A DNA stretch of 64,000 bases, from NCBI RefSeq assembly GCF_041051975.1, contig NZ_CP163435.1:5551001-5615000 (forward strand), given 5' to 3'. This DNA comes from Streptomyces sp. R21. GTDB lineage: Bacteria; Actinomycetota; Actinomycetes; Streptomycetales; Streptomycetaceae. The notes beneath the pieces were generated by a model. The model saw only the letters and a program-made list of their open reading frames with translations. It searched no databases and was not told the DNA's origin. The translations under genes and the position numbers were made by a program. This document shows positions 1 through 7,756 of the stretch, piece by piece (position 1 is the first letter of the stretch; each line of letters begins with the position of its first letter).

Positions 1-573
1 GACCCCGAACAGCAGGCACTGCTCGCCGACTCGGTGGGCCTCGCCCTGCTCGTGGTCCTGGAGACGCTGAACCCCGCGGAGCGGCTCGCGTTCGTGCTGC
101 ACGACCTGTTCGGCGTGCCGTTCGAGGAGATCGCGCCCATCGTGGGCCGTACGCCGGCGGCGTCCCGTCAGCTCGCCAGCCGCGCCCGGCGCCGGGTCCA
201 GGGCGGGGCGCCCGCGCCCGATCCCGACCTGGAGCGCCAGCGGGAGGTCGTCGACGCCTTCCTGGCGGCCGCGCGCGAGGGCGACTTCGACGCGCTCGTC
301 GCGGTTCTCGACCCGGACGTGGTGGCGCGGACCGAGGCCGGCGTGACGACCGGTGCGCGAGCCGTGGCCGCGGGGGCGAGCAGCTTCGGGCATCTGGCCC
401 GGATCGCGCAGCCCGCACTCGTCAACGGCACGGCGGGTGTCGTGGTGTTCGCCGAGGAGCGCCTCGTCAGCGTCCTGGCCTTCACGGTGGTGCGCGGGAG
501 GATCGCGGTGATCGACATCCTGAAGGACCCGGAGCGGCTGGCCGCGCTGGACGTCACGGTCCTGGAGCGGTAG
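1..573 (+). CDS. ECF sigma factor with C-terminal SnoaL-like domain (5' truncated)
   Basis: Extracytoplasmic-function sigma factor, SigJ/ECF41-like, cut by the window edge. The frame is open from base 1, so the true start lies upstream. The visible part begins in the linker before region 4. The sigma-4 helix-turn-helix follows (LNPAERLAFVLHD, then FEEIAPIVGRTPAASRQLASRAR), which recognises the -35 element. After about residue 75 comes a roughly 105-residue SnoaL-like alpha/beta domain that ends in a KDPERL stretch, similar to the C-terminal motif ECF41 factors use for autoregulation. No anti-sigma gene follows, which fits a family controlled by its own C-terminal domain. Regulon unknown. Confidence 0.85.
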   Translation, partial: DPEQQALLADSVGLALLVVLETLNPAERLAFVLHDLFGVPFEEIAPIVGRTPAASRQLASRARRRVQGGAPAPDPDLERQREVVDAFLAAAREGDFDALVAVLDPDVVARTEAGVTTGARAVAAGASSFGHLARIAQPALVNGTAGVVVFAEERLVSVLAFTVVRGRIAVIDILKDPERLAALDVTVLER

Positions 574-635
574 CCGGAGAGCGCGGTGGCCGCAGAGCGC
601 GGTAACCGGAGAAAGCAGCGGCCGCAGAGCGCGGG

Positions 636-1199
636 CTAGCCGAGCTGCCGGTACCTGCCCTGGAAGTACGCCAGCGGCCCGCCGTCCGCGCTCGGCACCG
701 AGGCCGTCAGCACGCGCCCGATGACGAGCGTGTGGTCGCCCGCCTCCACCCGCTGCTCCGTGCGGCACTCCAGGGTCGCCAGCGCACCGCCCACCATCAG
801 CGCTCCGGACACCTTGCCGCGGACGTAGGGGATGTCCTCGAAGAGCAGCCGGTCGCTGATACGGCCCTTCATGGCGAAGCGGCCCGCGATATGGCGCTGG
901 CTCTCGGCGAGCACGGAGACGGCCCACAGGGGCTGCTCGGCGAGCAGGTCGTCCATCCGGGAGCCGTCGCGCAGGCTGACCAGGACCAGGGGCGGGTCAA
1001 GGGAGACGGACATGAAGGCCGTCGCGGTCATGCCGACGTCGTCGCCGCCGGGCCCGTCCGGGTCCAGCGCGGGATCGTGGGCGGTCACCAGGACCACGCC
1101 CGCGGCCAGCCGGGACATGGCGGCGCGGAACTCGTCGTTGCTCACCCCCTCAGCATGCACGGCCGGGTGGGGGAGAGCGGCAAGGGGAGTCTTCAGCAC
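636..1199 (-). CDS. Flavin reductase family protein (FMN-binding split barrel)
   Basis: About 187 residues of the flavin-reductase-like family (HpaC/ActVB/DIM6-NTAB type), which reduces free FMN or FAD with NAD(P)H for a partner monooxygenase or binds flavin directly. Family features visible: MSRLAAGVVLVTAHD near the N-terminus, GMTATAFMSVSLDPPLVLVSL (flavin contact), then SVLAESQRHIAGRFA, and the late GDHTLVIGRV strand. Length is normal. The chosen GTG at 1199 is the longest option; an internal GTG about 20 residues in (before SNDEFRAAMSRL) is a good alternative. No monooxygenase gene is adjacent, so the partner is unknown. Confidence 0.8.
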   Translation of the reverse strand: MLKTPLAALPHPAVHAEGVSNDEFRAAMSRLAAGVVLVTAHDPALDPDGPGGDDVGMTATAFMSVSLDPPLVLVSLRDGSRMDDLLAEQPLWAVSVLAESQRHIAGRFAMKGRISDRLLFEDIPYVRGKVSGALMVGGALATLECRTEQRVEAGDHTLVIGRVLTASVPSADGGPLAYFQGRYRQLG

Positions 1200-1617
1200 G
1201 GGGAAACGCTAGTGTCCGCCAGGCGATCGCCACATCGGCCGACAGCCCGAGCCGGGTCCTAGGACCGGAGACCGACGGGCCATTGGTCATTAGTCAGTGA
1301 CGGCCGATCCATTACTGGCACACTCACTCACAGCATTCGCACAGCCGCCCAAACCGTGTTCAGTAAACGCACCTGAAAACACAGAAACTCCACTCAATTG
1401 TTCACGTTCCGCTGTGACTTGAGTCACAGGAGCCATATTTTGTTGACCCTGTGTACCGAGTGAGCAGCGCGCTGTGATTCAGTGGCGGGGACGCTGCACG
1501 AAGCTGGGCGAGAAGCTGGCAAGTAGCTACCGATCAGTACCGGAGTAGTACCGGAGAGAACGAGTAGTACGCCGGAGAGCACCCTGGAGTTGCTGCGACG
1601 TCTCGAGGGGAGGGCGC
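1200..1617. other. Divergent intergenic region upstream of cdgB
   Basis: 418 bp between the divergent flavin reductase and cyclase genes, with no convincing ORF. It is more AT-rich than its surroundings around 1290-1450. It contains the palindrome at 1412-1429, a TTGACC hexamer at 1443, and near 1535-1590 short direct repeats of an AGTACCGGAG-like decamer. A GAGGGGAGGG ribosome-binding stretch sits just before 1618. Confidence 0.6.
1412..1429. promoter_or_regulatory. Perfect palindrome, Crp-like operator candidate upstream of cdgB
   Basis: CTGTGACT-TG-AGTCACAG: 8-bp perfect arms with a 2-bp centre, about 190 bp before the cyclase start. It fits the GTG-N6-GNCAC motif I recall for Streptomyces Crp. 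It also resembles BldD boxes (TNAC..GTNA) but is one base shorter at the centre. BldD control of cdgB is known in S. coelicolor, so either regulator is plausible. Confidence 0.5.
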
Positions 1618-3327
1618 ATGGAGACCGAGTCCGAGCCGTACGTCCGTCTTGCGACGCTGCGGCAACTGCATCAGGTGATGGCGGACATGAACACCGCCCG
1701 GAGCCTCGCGGACACGCTGCAGACGGTCGCCGACGGCGTGGTCAACGGCCTCGGCTACGAGCTGGCGTGTGTGAACCTCGTACGCCCCGACGGCGACCTC
1801 GTCGTCGCCGCCCTCGCCGGGAACTCCGCCGCCGAGGCCCTCATTACCGGCCGTGTCGGCTCACGCGCCTCCTGGGACCGCCGCCTCGGCATGGGCGAGG
1901 CCTGGGGCGACCTGCGGTTCATACCGCACACCGAGGGCTGGGTCCTCGACGAGGACGACGTACCGCAGTGGTACACCGACGGGCCCGCGCCCCGCTTCGA
2001 GGACGAGTGGCACCCCTCCGACCGGCTCTTCGCTCCGATGTACACCCCGGGGGTCTCCGGCAGCAGCTGCGGCGAGCTGATCGGCGTGCTCTCCGTGGAC
2101 CGGCCGCGCAACGGCCGGCACCCCGGCGCCTGGGGCCGCGAGGCCCTCCAGATGTACGCGTTCCAGGCCGCCATCGCGATCAGCAACGCCCGGCTGCGCG
2201 CCAACATGCAGCGCGCCCTCGTCCGACTGGAGCGCGAGCAGCAGGCCCTGCGCGCCAGCGAGGAATCCTTCCGCCAGGCCTTCGAGTACGCGCCGTCCGG
2301 CATGGCCATCGCCGAGATGGGCGGTGACCAGCACGGCCGGATCCTGCGCACCAACGACGCCCTGTGCCGCCTGCTGGGCCGCCCCGCCTCCGCGATGCGC
2401 CGCTACTCCTTCTCCGACCTCGTCCACCCCGAGGACATAGGCACCCTGCTCCGGACCTCCGCCGAGGGCGGACGCGCCGAGCTGCGCCTCGGCCGCCGCG
2501 ACGGCACCTACGTCTGGGTGTCGCTGCGCAACTCCGTCGTCGCCGACGCCGCCGACGGCCCCCGCTTCCTCCTCACCCACGTCGAGGACATAGAGGAGCG
2601 CAAGCGCCGCGAGCTCCAGCTCGCCCACCGCGCCTCCCACGACTCCCTCACCGGCCTGCCGAACTCGGCCGAGCTGCGCTCCCGGCTCAGCTCCCGCCTC
2701 TGCCGCCGTCCCACGTCGGCGCAGCTCGGCGCGGTCGAGTCGCTGGACGCGGCGTACGGGCACGGACAGGTGGAGTACGCCGACACGCACCCGGCCCTCG
2801 ACCAGCACGACCCGCACGCCCTGAACGGTCACGGGCACGGCTTCGACTTCCGGACCGGCGCGGAGGCGTTCGGCGCCTTCGACCACCATGTGCACACCGT
2901 CGCGCCCGAAGGTGAGACCGACGACGGCACCAAGGGCCTCGCCGTGCTCTTCTGCGACCTCGACGGCTTCAAGTCGATCAACGACCGGTTCGGGCACAAC
3001 GCGGGCGACGCGGTGCTGATCGAGGTGGCCAGGCGGCTGAGCAGACAGGTCCGTGACGGTGACACGGTCGCCCGGCTCGGCGGCGACGAGTTCGTGGTCC
3101 TCGCCGACGGGCTCGGCCGCGCCGACGCACAGGACCTCGCGGTCCGGCTGCGAGGCGAGATCATCCAGCCCATCCGGATCGACGGACGCGCGATGCGGGT
3201 CGGCGCCAGCTTCGGCATCGGATGGGCACACTGCGGGATGACGGCGGACGAAGTGTTGAAATCCGCTGACGAACGGATGTACGTCGAGAAACGTTCTCGT
3301 CCCAAACAGCACAGGCGTGCGGGATAG
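1618..3327 (+). CDS. cdgB: Diguanylate cyclase, GAF-PAS-GGDEF (CdgB-like)
   Basis: A 569-residue cytoplasmic signalling protein that condenses two GTP to c-di-GMP. Domains: GAF about residues 15-195, PAS/PAC about 210-325 (ending HVEDIEERKRRE, then LAHRASHDSLTGLPN, the classic linker into GGDEF), and GGDEF about 330-565. The active motif GGDEF is at 488-492, and an intact inhibitory RxxD site (RDGD, 479-482) lies exactly five residues upstream, so product inhibition is expected. A His/Asp-rich insertion of about 75 residues separates the first GGDEF helix from its first strand (FCDLDGFKSIND). The architecture and size match S. coelicolor CdgB, a BldD-controlled developmental cyclase. The start is supported by a strong GAGGGGAGGG ribosome-binding site. 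Confidence 0.9.
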   Translation: METESEPYVRLATLRQLHQVMADMNTARSLADTLQTVADGVVNGLGYELACVNLVRPDGDLVVAALAGNSAAEALITGRVGSRASWDRRLGMGEAWGDLRFIPHTEGWVLDEDDVPQWYTDGPAPRFEDEWHPSDRLFAPMYTPGVSGSSCGELIGVLSVDRPRNGRHPGAWGREALQMYAFQAAIAISNARLRANMQRALVRLEREQQALRASEESFRQAFEYAPSGMAIAEMGGDQHGRILRTNDALCRLLGRPASAMRRYSFSDLVHPEDIGTLLRTSAEGGRAELRLGRRDGTYVWVSLRNSVVADAADGPRFLLTHVEDIEERKRRELQLAHRASHDSLTGLPNSAELRSRLSSRLCRRPTSAQLGAVESLDAAYGHGQVEYADTHPALDQHDPHALNGHGHGFDFRTGAEAFGAFDHHVHTVAPEGETDDGTKGLAVLFCDLDGFKSINDRFGHNAGDAVLIEVARRLSRQVRDGDTVARLGGDEFVVLADGLGRADAQDLAVRLRGEIIQPIRIDGRAMRVGASFGIGWAHCGMTADEVLKSADERMYVEKRSRPKQHRRAG

Positions 3328-3540
3328 CCCGAAGATCCCCGCAGGTCAGTGGGTCGATGCGGTGAAGGACACCCGTTTGGACCAGTGGGAGCGGGTAGGC
3401 TCCTGCGCATTAAGGAGCACCAAGGGGTCACTCGCTCCACGGCCGTACGGGCCGGAGTTCGTTCCGCATTCACGGGATGAGTTCTGAGTGACCAGCCCGA
3501 GCCGTCACCGATGAGGGGGTGACCTTGACGGCTACGTTCC

Positions 3541-3756
3541 GTACAGGTGTGTCGACCCACCAGGCTGTGCTTCCTCAGCAGCCTGCTCTGGAACCTGTGC
3601 CTGCAGACACCTCTGGGAGCAGAGACGAAACGGGGTGCGGGGCTCCGCCCGGCCAGGGCGGGGAAGCCGGTACGGGACATAGGCGAGGGGATACCCGTGG
3701 CGCGATCACCTTCGCGAGCGGGAGTCACACCGCACTCACCCTGGGTTGAGTGCGGG
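3541..3756 (+). ncRNA. Putative IscB omega-RNA (HEARO-type structured RNA)
   Basis: Non-coding, densely structured stretch directly upstream of iscB, where family omega-RNAs lie. Stems seen: AGGTGT 3545-3550 with ACACCT 3607-3612, enclosing CAGGCTG 3561-3567/CAGCCTG 3579-3585; CTCTG 3611-3615/CAGAG 3620-3624; an 8-bp stem 3643-3650/3656-3663; ACGGG 3672-3676/CCCGT 3694-3698; a small CGCGA/TCGCG hairpin near 3702; and a 9-bp terminal hairpin 3730-3738/3747-3755. A GGCGAGGGG...GATCACC segment (about 3682-3710) resembles the AGGGGGAACAATCACC region I remember from the OgeuIscB omega-RNA. In this family the guide is the sequence just 5' of the scaffold. The ends are estimated, and the 3' end could run closer to the start codon at 3800. 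Confidence 0.7.
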
Positions 3757-5224
3757 AGAACACGCTGTCGGTGACGACGGCACCATCAACGAGGACCACA
3801 TGACGCACGACCATGAGGCACTGGACATACCGGGGTTGCGTGAGCCGCCAGAACCTGGCGCAGGAGCACCCCGGGTGTTCGTTCTGGACCGCAAGGGGTG
3901 CCCGCTGATGCCCTGCCACCCAGCCAGGGCTCGTGAACTGCTGCGGAGGGGCCGGGCCGTTGTCGCCCGGTACACGCCCTTCACGATTCGCATCAAGGAT
4001 CGCCTGGTTGAGAACTCTGAAGTGGCCGGCGTCGTTGTTCGGATCGACCCTGGGTCGAAGGCGACGGGCATCGCGGTAACCGATGACATCACACGGGCTG
4101 CGGCCGCTCCCGGTGGGGTCATCGTTCTTCGGCGCGGGCTGTACGCCGTGGAACTGCTGCACCGTGGCGGGGCCATCCGGAAGAGCATGGAGCAGCGCGC
4201 GAGCTATCGAAGGCGTCGCCGCGTGGCCAACACGCGATACCGCGCCCCCCGCTTCGATAACCGTCGCCGCCCCGACGGTTGGCTGCCTCCTTCTCTGCAG
4301 CACAGGATTGACACGGCCTGGTGCCAGGTGGAGCGACTTGCGCGGCTGGCTCCACTGACCGAAGTCCACATCGAGCGGGTCGCCTTCGATAGTCACGCCA
4401 TGTCGGCTGGACGGGATCTGACCGGGGCTGAATACCAGCAAGGAACTCTCGCAGGGTATGAGCTGCGCCACTATCTGCTTGAGAAGTGGGGACGGTGTTG
4501 CGCGTACTGCGGGAGGAGTGGTGTTCCCTTGCAGATCGAGCACATACAGCCCAAGGCCAGTGGCGGCTCGAACCGCGTCTCGAATCTCACGCTCTCGTGT
4601 GCGCCCTGCAACCAGGCCAAAGGCGCCCGCTCGATCGATGACTTCCTGAAGGACAGGCCATCAGTCGTCGCGAAGCTCAAGCAGCAGGCCAAGACCCCTC
4701 TTCGGGATGCGGCTGTGATGAACGCCACCCGCTACCGTCTTGCTGACCGGCTTCATGGCCTTGGGCGCTCGGTTTTGTGCTGGTCCGGAGGTAGGACGAA
4801 GCGTAACCGAGTCCTGAACGGCCTAGCCAAGTCGCACACCCTCGACGCTCTGGCTGTCGGCGAGGTGGAATCCAGCTGCCGTATTGTGCGTTACCCCTCG
4901 CATGTGTTGGTTGCTGCCGCTACTGGGCGTGGCAGCTATGCGCGCACTCGCACTGACAAGCACGGATTCCCTCGTCTCGCATTGCCGCGTACCAAGTCAC
5001 ATCATGGTTTCCAAACAGGCGATCTCGTACGTGCGAACGTGCCAGCCGGAATCAAGGCTGGCACGCATACGGGTCGAGTCGCCGTCCGAGCGTCTGGGCG
5101 CTTCAACATCCGTACACGGAGTGGCATCGTGCAAGGCATCGGCCATCAATATGTGCGGCTGCTTCAGCGCGCGGATGGCTATGGCTATGCCATTCGTGTA
5201 GAGGAAGAACAGAACCGACGTTCC
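3541..5224 (+). mobile_element. Candidate IscB-carrying IS200/IS605-like element (no transposase)
   Basis: The segment splits what looks like an ancestral cdgB to carbohydrate-binding-protein intergenic region and is less GC-rich than its neighbours. It holds only the RNA scaffold and iscB; no TnpA (Y1 transposase) is present, so it would be non-autonomous or domesticated. The limits are a guess from a 7-bp direct repeat ACGTTCC at 3534-3540 and 5218-5224. Joining the flanks at this repeat restores a short intergenic region ending in the AGGAGG site of the next gene. Confidence 0.4.
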
Positions 5225-5266
5225 CCGGCCCGAGCCGCCGGTGTCGATGCAGGAGGAGTTCGATGA
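3800..5266 (+). CDS. iscB: IscB RNA-guided nuclease (RRXRR, split RuvC plus HNH)
   Basis: 488 residues; the ATG at 3800 is preferred over an upstream TTG (3746) because GAGGA lies 6 nt before it and the TTG falls inside the RNA hairpin. Order: PLMP domain with literal PLMP at 35-38; RuvC-I RIDPGSKATGIAV (Asp83); Arg-rich bridge helix with YRRRRRVANTRYR (136-148); RuvC-II HIERV (Glu192); conserved EYQQGTLAGYE (211-221); HNH with C234/C237, EH 247-248, N262, C267/C270-N271; RuvC-III HTLDALAVG (His346, Asp349); C-terminal TAM-interaction-type domain. All expected catalytic residues are present, so both strands of target DNA should be cleavable under omega-RNA guidance. The last ~17 residues appear to be read from flanking DNA, and the stop overlaps the next start (ATGA). 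Confidence 0.93.
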   Translation: MTHDHEALDIPGLREPPEPGAGAPRVFVLDRKGCPLMPCHPARARELLRRGRAVVARYTPFTIRIKDRLVENSEVAGVVVRIDPGSKATGIAVTDDITRAAAAPGGVIVLRRGLYAVELLHRGGAIRKSMEQRASYRRRRRVANTRYRAPRFDNRRRPDGWLPPSLQHRIDTAWCQVERLARLAPLTEVHIERVAFDSHAMSAGRDLTGAEYQQGTLAGYELRHYLLEKWGRCCAYCGRSGVPLQIEHIQPKASGGSNRVSNLTLSCAPCNQAKGARSIDDFLKDRPSVVAKLKQQAKTPLRDAAVMNATRYRLADRLHGLGRSVLCWSGGRTKRNRVLNGLAKSHTLDALAVGEVESSCRIVRYPSHVLVAAATGRGSYARTRTDKHGFPRLALPRTKSHHGFQTGDLVRANVPAGIKAGTHTGRVAVRASGRFNIRTRSGIVQGIGHQYVRLLQRADGYGYAIRVEEEQNRRSPARAAGVDAGGVR

Positions 5267-6216
5267 CGCCCGGCAACAACGGCGCGAGCACGCCCGAGGA
5301 CGACGACCCGTTCGGCTATCTGTACGCCGACGGTCAGGCCAATGGAGCCGTCCCGCCCAGCGGGGGCGGTGGCTACGGCTACCCCGGCTCGGTCAACCGG
5401 GTGCGCGCGGTCGGCGAGCGCCAGTACGGCCAGCCGCAGGCCGCCCAGACCACGCCGTACGGCCAGCAGGTGCCCCAGCAGCCCCAGCCCTACGGCCAGC
5501 CGAACGCGCAGTATGCGGCGCCCGAGACCTTCCCCGGCGGCGCGGACACCACCCGGCAGGTGCCGATGGGCGGTGACGGCGGCGGGCGGCGCGGCCCCAA
5601 CACCAAGGGCCTCCTGATCGGCGCCATCGCCGTGGTCGCGGCGGTCGTCATCGGTATCGGCGTCGCTATGCTCGGCGGCGACTCGGACGACGACAAAGGT
5701 GGCGACGCGGCGGGGAGCACCCCGACGGCCTCCCAGAGCGCGGAGCCGAGCCAGTCCGCCACGACGGCGGCCGCGGACGACGACGCGGAGCTGCCGAAGG
5801 CCGACGCGAAGGCACTGAAGCTGACCGGTACCACCACGGCGTCCGACATCGAGGGCGCCAAGGCGGACGGCGGCATCTACGTCACGGGCTTCAACCAGGT
5901 CGGCGCGAGCGTGACCTGGACGCCGAGCGGCATCCCCAAGGACGGCAAGTACACGCTGTACGTCGGCTACGGGGTGCCTGGCAAGGAAGCCAACGCCACG
6001 CTCACGGTCAACGGCACGACATCGACCACGCCTGTCGACATGAAGAATTGGGCGAACGCGCCAGAGGGCGACTATAAAAAGGGCTGGACGCATTCGTACA
6101 ACTGGATCCAACTCAATAAGGGAACGAACACGATCAAGATCTCGTGCGAGCAGGGCAATCAGTGCGACGCCAACCTCGACCAGGTGTGGCTGGTCAAGGG
6201 TTGGGTCGACAGCTGA
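5263..6216 (+). CDS. Membrane-anchored carbohydrate-binding (CBM35-like) protein
   Basis: 317 residues. A Pro/Gln/Gly-rich cytoplasmic N-terminus (about 1-110, many YGQ repeats) is followed by one transmembrane segment (GLLIGAIAVVAAVVIGIGVAML, about 119-140), an Asp/Ser/Thr linker, and an extracytoplasmic beta-sandwich from about 180 that resembles CBM35/CBM6 modules (ITVNG-type strands, conserved Trp residues, VWLVKGWVDS end). It probably binds cell-envelope or exogenous polysaccharide. AGGAGG lies 7 nt before the ATG. The ATG overlaps the iscB stop, so translation may now be coupled to iscB; ancestrally it probably followed cdgB directly. Confidence 0.75.
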   Translation: MTPGNNGASTPEDDDPFGYLYADGQANGAVPPSGGGGYGYPGSVNRVRAVGERQYGQPQAAQTTPYGQQVPQQPQPYGQPNAQYAAPETFPGGADTTRQVPMGGDGGGRRGPNTKGLLIGAIAVVAAVVIGIGVAMLGGDSDDDKGGDAAGSTPTASQSAEPSQSATTAAADDDAELPKADAKALKLTGTTTASDIEGAKADGGIYVTGFNQVGASVTWTPSGIPKDGKYTLYVGYGVPGKEANATLTVNGTTSTTPVDMKNWANAPEGDYKKGWTHSYNWIQLNKGTNTIKISCEQGNQCDANLDQVWLVKGWVDS

Positions 6217-6225
6217 CCCGCCGAT

Positions 6226-6264
6226 TTTGAAACCGCCGCCTCTCAGAGAGGCGGCGGTTTCAAA
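6226..6264. terminator. Bidirectional intrinsic terminator
   Basis: Perfect inverted repeat with 19-bp arms around a single central base, GC-rich core and A/T-rich outer ends (TTTGAAACC...GGTTTCAAA). It sits between convergent genes ending at 6216 and 6286. Confidence 0.9.
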
Positions 6265-6285
6265 CTTCCGGGACTGTCTCGTTTA

Positions 6286-6699
6286 CTAAGAGGTCCAGTC
6301 GGTGCAAGAATTGAGGAGGGTGCTGCCCTCGAATCTTGCTATCTGTACTCCGACATCATGGATGCCGGTGTTGTTCGTCGCGGTCGTATCCCAATTCAGG
6401 TTGGTTCCCACGCCGTGGTAATTGGCGTGCCACGGCCAGTACTTGATGGTTCCGGCGTAGTTCTTCGTGAGTAGGCGGACGCTGACGTGGTGATCATCAG
6501 CAAGAGCGTCGTATGCATTCATGGTGAGGGCGACTGTGTACTCGGGCTGATTGTAGTTGTAGACGATTATGCCGCCGCTAGCGCCAGTTGTGCTGCACCA
6601 CCTGTCAACGTCCTGAGCCGCCGCTGGGGTGGCCGTGATGATGCCGATAAGTGCCGCGGAACTCGCCACGCCTGCCGCAGTGGTGAGGATCCTTTTCAC
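6286..6699 (-). CDS. Small secreted protein of unknown function
   Basis: About 137 residues. The GTG at 6699 is chosen because AGGGGG lies 4 nt upstream and it gives a clean Sec signal peptide (KRILTT, hydrophobic AAGVASSAALIGIITA, cleavage after TPAAA before QDVDRW); an ATG 18 nt further upstream is the alternative. The mature part (~110 residues) has two cysteines (WCSTTG, LNSCTDW) that could form a disulfide, and is rich in Thr, Asn, Tyr and Trp. I do not recognise the family. Base composition is clearly lower in GC than its neighbours, so it may be a recent acquisition. It is a single gene facing the terminator at 6226-6264. Confidence 0.7.
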   Translation of the reverse strand: MKRILTTAAGVASSAALIGIITATPAAAQDVDRWCSTTGASGGIIVYNYNQPEYTVALTMNAYDALADDHHVSVRLLTKNYAGTIKYWPWHANYHGVGTNLNWDTTATNNTGIHDVGVQIARFEGSTLLNSCTDWTS

Positions 6700-6792
6700 G
6701 ATACCCCCTAGATTTGACATGTACCCGTCAATGGTTCCAAAATTGCTGAGTGAAGTCAAGGGGATGAATTGCAGGTGTGGAAATGGAGCATT

Positions 6793-7722
6793 TCAGGCCG
6801 CGGATTCCTCGCGAATGACTGAAATTTGTCCCATCAGCTCCTCGTACGCTGCATGCTCGAACTCCCCTGCCGCCTTGGCTGCTACCGATGCCCCCGCCAA
6901 GGCCGCAGCTCGCGCCAGCCGGTCCGGCCACGGCAGGTGTTCCACCAGGCCCGAGAGCAGGCCCGCCACGGCCGAGTCGCCGGCGCCGGTCGGGTTGCCG
7001 CGGACCTGGCGGGGCGGGGTCGCGTGCCAGCGGCCCTCGGCGTTCAGGGCGAGGAGGCCGTCCGCGCCCAGCGAGGCCACGACGGTGCGGGCGCCGCGGC
7101 GGCGGGCGTCGCGGGTGGCCACCAACGGCTCGTGGGAGCCGGTGAGTTCGGCCAGCTCATCGGCGTTGGGCTTGACGATGTCGGGGCGGGCGGCGACACC
7201 CCGGCGCAGCGGTTCGCCGCTGGTGTCCAGGAGGACCGGGATCCCCAAGGTGCGTGCAGTGCGGACGAGTTGGGCGTACGCGCCCACCGGCACGCCGGGC
7301 GGAAGGCTGCCGCACAGGGCCACCGCCGAGGCGGAGCGCAGCAGTTCCTCGTACGTCTCCTGGAAGGCCGACCACTCGGCCGCGGTGATGTCCGGTCCGG
7401 GCTCGTTCAGTTGGGTCGTGTCGCCGGTCGTGGCGTCGGCCACCGCGATGGTGCGCCGCGTCGAACCCGACACCGGCACCAGCGCGTCCACGATCCCCGG
7501 TGCCTGCGCGAGCCCCTCCTGCACGGCGCGGCCGGTCGCGCCGCCGGTGAAGCCCGTCACCGTCACCTCGTGACCGAGGGCGGCGAGCACCCGGGCCACG
7601 TTGACGCCCTTGCCGCCGGGCCGTTCCGACACCTCGGTCACCCGGTGCGAGGTGTGCGGCCGCAGCGCACCGACGCGATACGTGATGTCGAGAGCGGTGT
7701 TCAGCGTGACCGTGAGGATCAC
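6793..7722 (-). CDS. PfkB-family hexose kinase (1-phosphofructokinase/tagatose-6-P kinase type)
   Basis: About 309 residues. LTVTLNTALDITY at the N-terminus and ERPGGKGVNVARVLAALGHEVTVTGF (substrate-binding glycines) are typical of FruK/LacC-type kinases, as is the C-terminal GAGDSAVAGLLSGL anion hole with its catalytic Asp. It phosphorylates a sugar phosphate or hexose. The GTG at 7722 is preferred over the GTG at 7731 because GGGGGG at 7731-7736 then lies 8 nt upstream. It lies downstream of nagK-nagA on the same strand, so a role in amino-sugar or hexose phosphate metabolism is plausible, but the substrate cannot be read from sequence. Confidence 0.85.
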   Translation of the reverse strand: MILTVTLNTALDITYRVGALRPHTSHRVTEVSERPGGKGVNVARVLAALGHEVTVTGFTGGATGRAVQEGLAQAPGIVDALVPVSGSTRRTIAVADATTGDTTQLNEPGPDITAAEWSAFQETYEELLRSASAVALCGSLPPGVPVGAYAQLVRTARTLGIPVLLDTSGEPLRRGVAARPDIVKPNADELAELTGSHEPLVATRDARRRGARTVVASLGADGLLALNAEGRWHATPPRQVRGNPTGAGDSAVAGLLSGLVEHLPWPDRLARAAALAGASVAAKAAGEFEHAAYEELMGQISVIREESAA

Positions 7723-7756
7723 GAGACCCACCCCCCAGTGATTGCTTGCCTTCAGA

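Noticed and set aside
3519..3774. Two short plus-strand ORFs upstream of iscB
   Set aside because: They overlap the structured RNA region, have no ribosome-binding sites or family resemblance, and are better explained as non-coding RNA.
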